NCBI GenBank assembly: GCA_031269165.1
Contig: JAISZQ010000162.1
Span: 1-5,294 of the forward strand
DNA length: 5,294 nucleotides
Direction of reading: 5' to 3'
Source: Spirochaetaceae bacterium
GTDB lineage: Bacteria > Spirochaetota > Spirochaetia > Treponematales > Breznakiellaceae
Position numbers and translations under genes: made by a program. The notes below the pieces were generated by a model. That model worked only from the letters and a program-made list of their open reading frames with translations. It was not told the origin of the DNA and made no database searches. This document shows, in pieces, positions 1 through 3,661 of the stretch (positions within the stretch are counted from its first letter, which is position 1; every line of letters begins with the position of its first letter).

Positions 1-1422
1 GGGGACAAAACCATGCGGCGCATGGTTTTGTGGGCACACCCCAAGCGTCCATGGACGGACGCAATACCGAGTGCGCCCCGGGCCGGAAACCCGAAACAGG
101 ATGTTGAGGGTTGGAGGCACCCCCCCGCAACGCCCCCGATCCCAAGCGGCGGCAATGATGACCGCGCGGAAACGAAGCCGCCCGAAATCCGCGCTCGTAT
201 AGACGAGGTGCTCGTCAGCGTCTACCGCGCCCCCCGCAGTTACACCGGAGAAGACGGGGCGGACATCATCTGTCACGGTGGCAATGCCGCGCCGAAAGCC
301 GTACTCGACACGCTCCTTTGCGCCGGATTCCGCGAAGCCCTGCGGGGGGAATTCACCTTCCGCGCCTTCACCAACGGCAAACTGGGCCTTGCCAAAGCGG
401 AAAGCGTTCTTGAAATGGTCGAGGCGCGTACCGACAAGGCGCGTGAAAACGCCGCCGCCCGCTTATCCGGTGTGCTGGAAACGGAAATTGACGCGATAAA
501 GCAAAACCTCGTAACGGCACTCGCCGCGCTCGAACTGTCCCTCGATTACTCGGAACTCGACGGCGTAGAAGACGCGCCTGAGGGCCTTCCCTGCCGCGCC
601 CTTATCGACGACGCGCTTACCCGCCTCGAAACCCTCGCCGCCGCCTACCGCTCGCAACGCCTCTCCAACGAAGGCGCGCTCGTGGTCATCGCCGGAAAGC
701 CCAACGCCGGAAAGTCCAGCGTCTTCAACCTCCTCCTCAAAGAAGAGCGGGCCATCGTTACCCCCATTCCCGGCACCACCCGCGACTACATCGAGGCGAC
801 CCTGGACTCAGGCGGCATCCCCGTCCGCCTCGTCGACACCGCCGGCCTCCGCGAAGAGGCGGGCGAGATCGAAGCCGAGGGCATCCGCCGCAGCCGAGCC
901 TTGATGGACGAGGCCGACCTCGTTCTCCTCGTCAAAGACAGCAGTGCGCGCGGTGCGCGAATGGAAAATGGAAAATTGAAAATGGATAATGAGTGTGCGC
1001 GAAGCGCGCAGGGGCGGACGGTTCCGGTCATTATCGTTTGGAACAAGATTGACCTCGCCAACACCCGCCCTTCCGCGTTTCGGACAGCGGACGGCGTTCA
1101 CGTGTTGCCGTTGTCGGCGAAGACGGGGGAAGGGCTTCCCGCACTGGTGCTGGCGGTGTCCGAAACCCTGCTGGGGGGGCCACCTCCCGAACACGGGCCC
1201 GCGCTGGGAACGGAGCGTCAGCGGGCACTGGTTGACCGGGCGATAGCCGCCCTCAAAGAGACGCTCGCGCTGGCGGCCAACCTGCCGGAAACGCCGCCCG
1301 CCCTTGATCTGGCCGCCCCCGCGCTGAAAGACGCCGTTGACGCGCTCGGCGAGATCACCGGAGAGGTCACCAACGACGCGATACTCACGACGATGTTCTC
1401 CCGGTTCTGCGTCGGGAAATGA
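1..1422 (+). CDS. mnmE: tRNA modification GTPase MnmE (TrmE), 5' end outside window, with repeat-derived inserts
   Basis: MnmE, with MnmG, installs the carboxymethylaminomethyl group on wobble uridine 34 of certain tRNAs in the cytoplasm. Numbering from the ATG at 13, MnmE-like sequence starts near residue 63 (IDEVLVSVYRAPRSYTGED), followed by CHGG and RGEFTFRAF of the N-terminal domain. The helical domain holds the G domain: G1 GKPNAGKS (228-235), G2 region TTRD (255-258), G3 DTAG (275-278), G4 NKID (344-347), G5 SAK (368-370). The C-terminus ends in FCVGK, matching the family's catalytic Cys motif FCIGK. The frame is open back to base 1, and about 60 family-typical N-terminal residues are absent, so the ATG at 13, which lies inside a palindrome, is probably not the true start. 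Residues 1-62 look repeat-derived, and residues 311-335 contain a second element. The alternative is a 5'-truncated pseudogene; the intact G motifs and C-terminus argue against decay. Confidence 0.93.
   Translation, partial: GDKTMRRMVLWAHPKRPWTDAIPSAPRAGNPKQDVEGWRHPPATPPIPSGGNDDRAETKPPEIRARIDEVLVSVYRAPRSYTGEDGADIICHGGNAAPKAVLDTLLCAGFREALRGEFTFRAFTNGKLGLAKAESVLEMVEARTDKARENAAARLSGVLETEIDAIKQNLVTALAALELSLDYSELDGVEDAPEGLPCRALIDDALTRLETLAAAYRSQRLSNEGALVVIAGKPNAGKSSVFNLLLKEERAIVTPIPGTTRDYIEATLDSGGIPVRLVDTAGLREEAGEIEAEGIRRSRALMDEADLVLLVKDSSARGARMENGKLKMDNECARSAQGRTVPVIIVWNKIDLANTRPSAFRTADGVHVLPLSAKTGEGLPALVLAVSETLLGGPPPEHGPALGTERQRALVDRAIAALKETLALAANLPETPPALDLAAPALKDAVDALGEITGEVTNDAILTTMFSRFCVGK
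5..31. repeat. 27-bp near-perfect palindrome inside the mnmE frame
   Basis: The arms ACAAAACCATGCG (5-17) and CGCATGGTTTTGT (19-31) are exact reverse complements of 13 bp, separated by a single base. The palindrome lies in the open mnmE frame and contains the ATG at 13. It could form a cruciform in DNA or a strong hairpin in mRNA. Its position just ahead of another palindrome and a dispersed repeat suggests it is one end of a small inserted element. Confidence 0.9.
46..57. repeat. 12-bp perfect palindrome in the mnmE N-terminal insert
   Basis: CGTCCATGGACG reads the same on both strands. An overlapping inverted pair, GCGTCC (45-50) and GGACGC (57-62), extends the dyad. It lies between the 27-bp palindrome and the dispersed repeat and is translated in the mnmE frame (KRPWTDA). 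It is probably part of the same inserted element. Confidence 0.75.
73..153 (+). repeat. Dispersed repeat R, copy 1, translated within mnmE
   Basis: This segment is related to 3149-3242. Over the first 54 bp, 45 positions agree by hand alignment, from GCGCCCCGG through the shared core ACCCGAAACAGGA. The similarity resumes at CGCCCCCGATC and the GCGGC-rich end, with about 13-20 bp of extra sequence in the other copy between the two blocks. Here it encodes residues 21-47 of the mnmE frame (APRAGNPKQD and onward). The same phase in copy 2 would read APRPGDPKQE, but copy 2 is used from its opposite strand. Confidence 0.75.
947..1010 (+). repeat. Hairpin-heptad-hairpin element inside the mnmE G domain
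   Basis: The centre is a period-7 array: AATGGAA (960-966), AATGGAA (967-973), AATTGAA (974-980), AATGGAT (981-987) and a partial AATG. It is flanked by two GC hairpins: CGCGC/GCGCG with a 3-nt loop (947-959), and TGCGCG/CGCGCA with a 3-nt loop (996-1010). The element is translated as RGARMENGKLKMDN and following residues, between the VLLVKD strand and the VPVIIVWNKID strand of the GTPase. Its A-rich composition contrasts sharply with the GC-rich mnmE around it. Similar ENGKLKMDN-type translations occur, from memory, as spacer repeats in other bacteria. Confidence 0.7.
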
Positions 1423-1461
1423 GACGGACTCAATCACAAGGGATAAAACCACGAACCTCAA

Positions 1462-1476
1462 CGGGCCTTTGGCCCG
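1462..1476. terminator. Possible GC hairpin terminator downstream of mnmE
   Basis: CGGGCC (1462-1467) and GGCCCG (1471-1476) pair perfectly around a TTT loop, 40 bp after the mnmE stop and between convergent genes. No T run follows on either strand, so it lacks the usual intrinsic-terminator tail. It may stabilise the 3' end or simply be a repeat fragment. Confidence 0.3.
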
Positions 1477-1504
1477 CAACGACCCGAATGGACATATCCG
1501 ATAA

Positions 1505-1520
1505 GCCCGTCATTGCGGGC
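1505..1520. repeat. Small inverted repeat in the convergent spacer
   Basis: GCCCG (1505-1509) and CGGGC (1516-1520) pair around TCATTG. The sequence CGTCATTGCGGGCG is close to a short intergenic repeat core (CGTCATTGCGAGCG type) that I recall from unrelated bacteria, so it may be a degenerate copy. With only about 14 bases of resemblance this is tentative. Confidence 0.3.
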
Positions 1521-1555
1521 GTTGCGCGAATGGTAATCGGAGCATTTATGCGCGC

Positions 1556-1574
1556 TTCAGATTTGCATTGGCGG
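1556..1574. repeat. Direct repeat flanking the DUF115 gene, downstream copy
   Basis: TTCAG, then AT, then TTGCATTGGCGG. The same 17 bases without the AT occur at 2921-2937. The two copies lie 26 bp beyond the stop codon and 21 bp beyond the start codon of the DUF115 gene, so they bracket it. A 12-bp match alone could be chance in a window this long; the extra TTCAG at almost the same offset makes chance less likely. Confidence 0.45.
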
Positions 1575-1600
1575 CATCTCTGCCTAACAGAATACGCTAT

Positions 1601-2899
1601 CTATCCGGTTGTTACAATCGTGTCGGGGCTCGGGGTGAACGTTTCAAAAGCGGGACTGCCTTTCATCCCCGTTTCCGCGATGGTCTCGGATCGCATACCG
1701 GCAAACAGGGGGTGGTTGTCCCCCAGCGCGATGAGCCGCGCCGCGTAGCGCGCCAGATTATTTTGGAACCATGAGACATAGACCGCCTGGGTATTCGACT
1801 CCGCGTTGAGCCGCGAACGGGCATAGGCCTCGTGGTAATAGGGGGCAAGCCGGTTACTCTGGAGCCGGAAGAGCGTCTCAAAGGCATGAGGACTCGCGTG
1901 GCTTATCACGTCATGGTCGCGGAGGTCAAGCCCGGCAACATAAACCGGTCCTCGGGTGAGTACAAAGGCCACGTCAAGGGCCGCCGCGCTTACTGTCCCC
2001 CGCTGGGGCAGCACGAGAAAAGGGACGCGCAGGGTTTTCATCCGGGCGTTTTGAAAAGCACTGCCGTCGGAAATGGGGAGAAGCGGCGCGTCTCGGAGGG
2101 AAGAAGGGAGGCGGGCGTTGAGCGATACCGCTATCACCGGATACGTTCCCGCGCCGTAACGCCCCAGCGTGAACAAATGCGGCAGGGCCCAAAACCCGCC
2201 GTCTGTCGCGGCGACCATGTCCGGCCTTATGCCGTGTTCATAGAGCGCGGCGAGTGCCGACGATACGGCGACGAGGTACACGCAGTCCCGCTTTTTTTTG
2301 ATTTCCGGCAGACTCCGCATTAAGCCGGGCCCCGCCGCCGCGACCACGACGGGAAACCGCGCTTCAGGATCGGGTTTCAGGCAGACAAAACGGTTAAAAA
2401 CGGCGGTGTTATACTCGACGTTTTTTTTCCAGCGTTGTTCAAAATAAGCGGCGGTTCTCTTGTTCAGGGTGTGAAACGTGAGAAAATCGGCGGCGGTTTC
2501 CAGAAGAGAACGGTATTCTTTCGGATAAACGGAGAGCGATGGCCGCCATTCTATTATTTTGATACGGGCGTCTTCCGGGATTACCCTTTCAAGCATGTTT
2601 CTGATAGCGGAGGGCGTCTCCGGGTACCGCTCAACATCGGCCTTAAACGATTCCGTGCAGTTGCAGCGTTCTCGGTCAACGTGCAACGAGACGATCACCG
2701 AACCGGGAAATCGCGCGCGCAATACCGGGATAATATAGCCCAACGCGCATTCAATCAAAATAAAATGGGTGATGTCTTGGGCAAGTTCCCGTGAGGCGAT
2801 ATATTTTTCCGCTTCCGCTTCGGGGTTGTATCGGGAGTGCAGCCACGTTTTTCCGTGTAAAAGAGTGGGGCTGCCATTTTTTGCGGGAAGAATTTGCAT
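1601..2899 (-). CDS. DUF115 / Maf-like protein (MptE-like fold), possible flagellin or surface glycosylation factor
   Basis: This 432-residue protein resembles the DUF115 family (PF01973), which includes motility accessory factors (Maf) that glycosylate flagellin and archaeal MptE pterin pyrophosphokinases. Visible marks are an N-terminal LHSRYNPEAEAEKYI segment (20-34), the glycine motif AAAGPGL (187-193, family GxGPSL type), SALAALYEHGIRPDMVAATD (214-233) and GTVSAAALDVAFVLTRGPVYVAGLDL (301-326). No signal peptide or membrane segment is evident, suggesting a cytoplasmic enzyme. The start is constrained: the ATG at 2899 follows an in-frame TAG at 2918-2920, and a GAGG lies 13 nt upstream, slightly far for a ribosome site. 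It is the last gene of the minus-strand block, separated from the next gene by a repeat-filled spacer. It contains two A8 tracts. The family call is fairly firm; substrate and role are inference. Confidence 0.8.
   Translation of the reverse strand: MQILPAKNGSPTLLHGKTWLHSRYNPEAEAEKYIASRELAQDITHFILIECALGYIIPVLRARFPGSVIVSLHVDRERCNCTESFKADVERYPETPSAIRNMLERVIPEDARIKIIEWRPSLSVYPKEYRSLLETAADFLTFHTLNKRTAAYFEQRWKKNVEYNTAVFNRFVCLKPDPEARFPVVVAAAGPGLMRSLPEIKKKRDCVYLVAVSSALAALYEHGIRPDMVAATDGGFWALPHLFTLGRYGAGTYPVIAVSLNARLPSSLRDAPLLPISDGSAFQNARMKTLRVPFLVLPQRGTVSAAALDVAFVLTRGPVYVAGLDLRDHDVISHASPHAFETLFRLQSNRLAPYYHEAYARSRLNAESNTQAVYVSWFQNNLARYAARLIALGDNHPLFAGMRSETIAETGMKGSPAFETFTPSPDTIVTTG
2292..2299 (-). repeat. 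A8 homopolymer in the DUF115 coding strand
   Basis: Eight T on the plus strand, read as A8 in the gene, encode the lysines of EIKKKRD (residues 199-205). A one-base slip would truncate or alter the protein. Eight A is short for efficient slippage, so any phase variation is speculative. Confidence 0.5.
2421..2428 (-). repeat. Second A8 homopolymer in the DUF115 coding strand
   Basis: Eight T on the plus strand, read as A8 in the gene, encode WKKN (residues 157-160). It lies 122 bp upstream in reading order of the other A8 tract. Together they are the longest single-base runs noticed in the window. Confidence 0.5.
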
Positions 2900-2920
2900 A
2901 CCGTCAGTAATTCCTCGCTA

Positions 2921-2937
2921 TTCAGTTGCATTGGCGG
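2921..2937. repeat. Direct repeat flanking the DUF115 gene, upstream copy
   Basis: TTCAGTTGCATTGGCGG, matching 1556-1574 apart from a 2-base insertion there. It covers the leader just upstream of the DUF115 start codon. A shared leader at both ends could be the relic of a tandem gene duplication or a recombination footprint. Confidence 0.45.
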
Positions 2938-2951
2938 GGGAAGTTTCCCCC
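2936..2951. repeat. 16-bp inverted repeat in the DUF115 leader
   Basis: GGGGGAA (2936-2942) and TTCCCCC (2945-2951) are perfect reverse complements around GT. It lies 37-52 bp upstream of the DUF115 start codon. There is no T run after it on the minus strand, so it is not a convincing terminator for the upstream gene; an operator-like or leader hairpin role is possible. A 2-nt RNA loop is too small, so the innermost pair would open. Confidence 0.55.
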
Positions 2952-2973
2952 TGTCAATAATTTAAGAATTTTG

Positions 2974-3052
2974 GTCCGCGAATGGCGCGAATAAATACGA
3001 ATAATACATACCCATCGCGCGTATTCGCATACATTCGCGTACATTCGCGGAC
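2974..3052. repeat. 79-bp imperfect palindrome built of CGCGAAT units
   Basis: The ends GTCCGCGAAT (2974-2983) and ATTCGCGGAC (3043-3052) are exact reverse complements. Inside, each arm repeats CGCGAAT-like units every 10-12 bases (CGCGAAT, CGCGAAT, TACGAAT on the left; ATTCGCA, ATTCGCG, ATTCGCG on the right), giving a long imperfect hairpin with a small centre near 3008-3020. From memory, similar CCGCGAAT/ATTCGCGG palindromes are dispersed between genes in many bacterial genomes, so this is probably a copy of a mobile miniature repeat. Confidence 0.8.
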
Positions 3053-3068
3053 AAAAAAACGAAAAATC

Positions 3069-3094
3069 CGGATCGCTATGCATAGCGCAATCCG
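3069..3094. repeat. Palindrome centred on CGCTATGCATAGCG
   Basis: CGCTATGCATAGCG (3074-3087) is a perfect 14-bp palindrome. It is extended by CGGAT (3069-3073) and ATCCG (3090-3094), with two unpaired bases (3088-3089). It follows the 79-bp palindrome by 16 bp. It could be a dimeric-protein binding site or part of the same repeat cluster. Confidence 0.65.
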
Positions 3095-3119
3095 TGGACC
3101 ATTGTTCTATTTCATTTTC

Positions 3120-3659
3120 TTACTGTGTTGGCAGCGGGAGATTTCCCCGCGCCCCGGCCCGGAGACCCGAAACAGGAGGTTGCGGGTTGCAGACTGCCCC
3201 CGAAGGCGTCCCAAAGGATGCCCCGCCCCCGATCACGGCGGCTGAATAGTTGCCATAATTCTTTACTACCGTCTTTATATCGTTCAGGTCGGTCGCGGAA
3301 AAGGTAACACCGTTCTTTATCTGAAAATTAGCGCGGATACGGTGCAGGACTAATTTCTTGTCCAGAGAAGCGGGTGTCAGCACCAACATTCTCAACGTTC
3401 CCGTTAAACGTGAATCAGAACGTAAGCGTGCGGCTATCCCGATGGAAGAGACGGCGCTTTTAATCAGGCCGGACAGAATTTCAGCGTCTTCCTTCGTTAC
3501 GCCGTGGGGAATATCAAAAACAACCCCCGACAGTTTTGGATACCGGGCGATATAGGCAGCGATCTCTTTTTCCGCGTTTCTCCCCGGCGCAACCGCCGTC
3601 TTTTGAGGATCGCCCTTTCTCCCGTCGGCAGACGAATCCGATTTATAGAGCAGTCCCAT
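3120..3659 (-). CDS. Unknown 179-aa protein with a repeat-derived C-terminus
   Basis: I do not firmly recognise this protein. After a polar N-terminus (1-29), residues 30-135 look like a compact alpha/beta domain: AAYIARYPKLSGVVFDIP, a helix-rich stretch, LTGTLRMLVLTPASLDKKLVLHRI and FSATDLNDIKTVVKNYG. This layout recalls uncharacterised treponemal proteins with a LDxxLxxHRL-type segment, from memory only. No signal peptide or membrane segment is seen. Residues 140-171 are encoded by dispersed repeat copy 2 read from its opposite strand, and only eight residues follow before the TAA, so the last 40 residues are probably not ancestral. Its ATG overlaps the stop of the acidic gene (TGATG). The weak GGGG 10 nt upstream suggests translation depends on coupling. 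Function unknown. Confidence 0.7.
   Translation of the reverse strand: MGLLYKSDSSADGRKGDPQKTAVAPGRNAEKEIAAYIARYPKLSGVVFDIPHGVTKEDAEILSGLIKSAVSSIGIAARLRSDSRLTGTLRMLVLTPASLDKKLVLHRIRANFQIKNGVTFSATDLNDIKTVVKNYGNYSAAVIGGGASFGTPSGAVCNPQPPVSGLRAGARGNLPLPTQ
3149..3242 (+). repeat. Dispersed repeat R, copy 2, forming the 3' end of the 179-aa gene
   Basis: Related to 73-153 (45 of the first 54 bases identical). The middle of this copy carries extra sequence with a hairpin, GGCGTCC and GGATGCC around CAAA (one G-T pair). The gene here runs on the minus strand, so the repeat is read antisense relative to its use in mnmE. Both copies keep the host frame open. Confidence 0.75.
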
Positions 3660-3661
3660 CA
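3657..3661 (-). promoter_or_regulatory. TGATG stop-start overlap (translational coupling)
   Basis: The TGA of the acidic-protein gene (3661-3659) shares its A with the ATG of the 179-aa gene (3659-3657). Such overlaps usually mean the downstream gene is translated by ribosomes finishing the upstream one, so the two proteins are likely made together. Confidence 0.8.

Larger units (their letters stand above)
1423..1600. other. Convergent intergenic spacer, no gene seen
   Basis: This spacer separates the 3' ends of mnmE (plus) and the DUF115 gene (minus). It contains two GC hairpins, at 1462-1476 and 1505-1520. It also has a stretch starting AACCACGAACCTCAACGG and another starting CGTCATTGCGGGCG, which from memory resemble fragments of short intergenic repeats in many bacterial genomes. 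Open frames crossing it show no recognisable protein. Termination of both convergent units must occur in or beyond it. Confidence 0.5.
2900..3119. other. Repeat-filled spacer between the 179-aa gene and the DUF115 gene
   Basis: No gene is seen on either strand. The spacer holds the upstream copy of the flanking direct repeat (2921-2937), a GGGGGAA/TTCCCCC hairpin (2936-2951), an AT-rich stretch (2955-2972), a 79-bp inverted repeat of CGCGAAT units (2974-3052) and a palindrome (3069-3094). TTGACA occurs on the minus strand at 2957-2952 but has no convincing -10 box 16-18 bp further on. A promoter for the DUF115 gene may lie here but cannot be placed. Confidence 0.6.

Noticed and set aside
13..15. 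ATG at 13 as the true mnmE start
   Set aside because: It lies inside a perfect palindrome, has no ribosome site, the frame is open to base 1, and the expected MnmE N-terminal residues are missing.
808..1479. Long minus-strand open frame under mnmE
   Set aside because: Antisense shadow of a GC-rich gene; the plus-strand frame carries the conserved GTPase motifs.
1419..1748. Plus-strand frame of 109 codons across the convergent spacer
   Set aside because: It spans hairpins and then runs antisense into the DUF115 gene; no ribosome site or recognisable protein.
2897..2931. An upstream ATG at 2931 that might extend the DUF115 protein through a frameshift
   Set aside because: It is in a different frame, its continuation does not resemble the family, and the ATG at 2899 gives a sensible N-terminus soon after an in-frame stop.
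2930..2957. Minus-strand TTGACA as a -35 box for the DUF115 gene
   Set aside because: No TATAAT-like hexamer lies 16-18 bp downstream; the spacer is occupied by the GGGGGAA hairpin.
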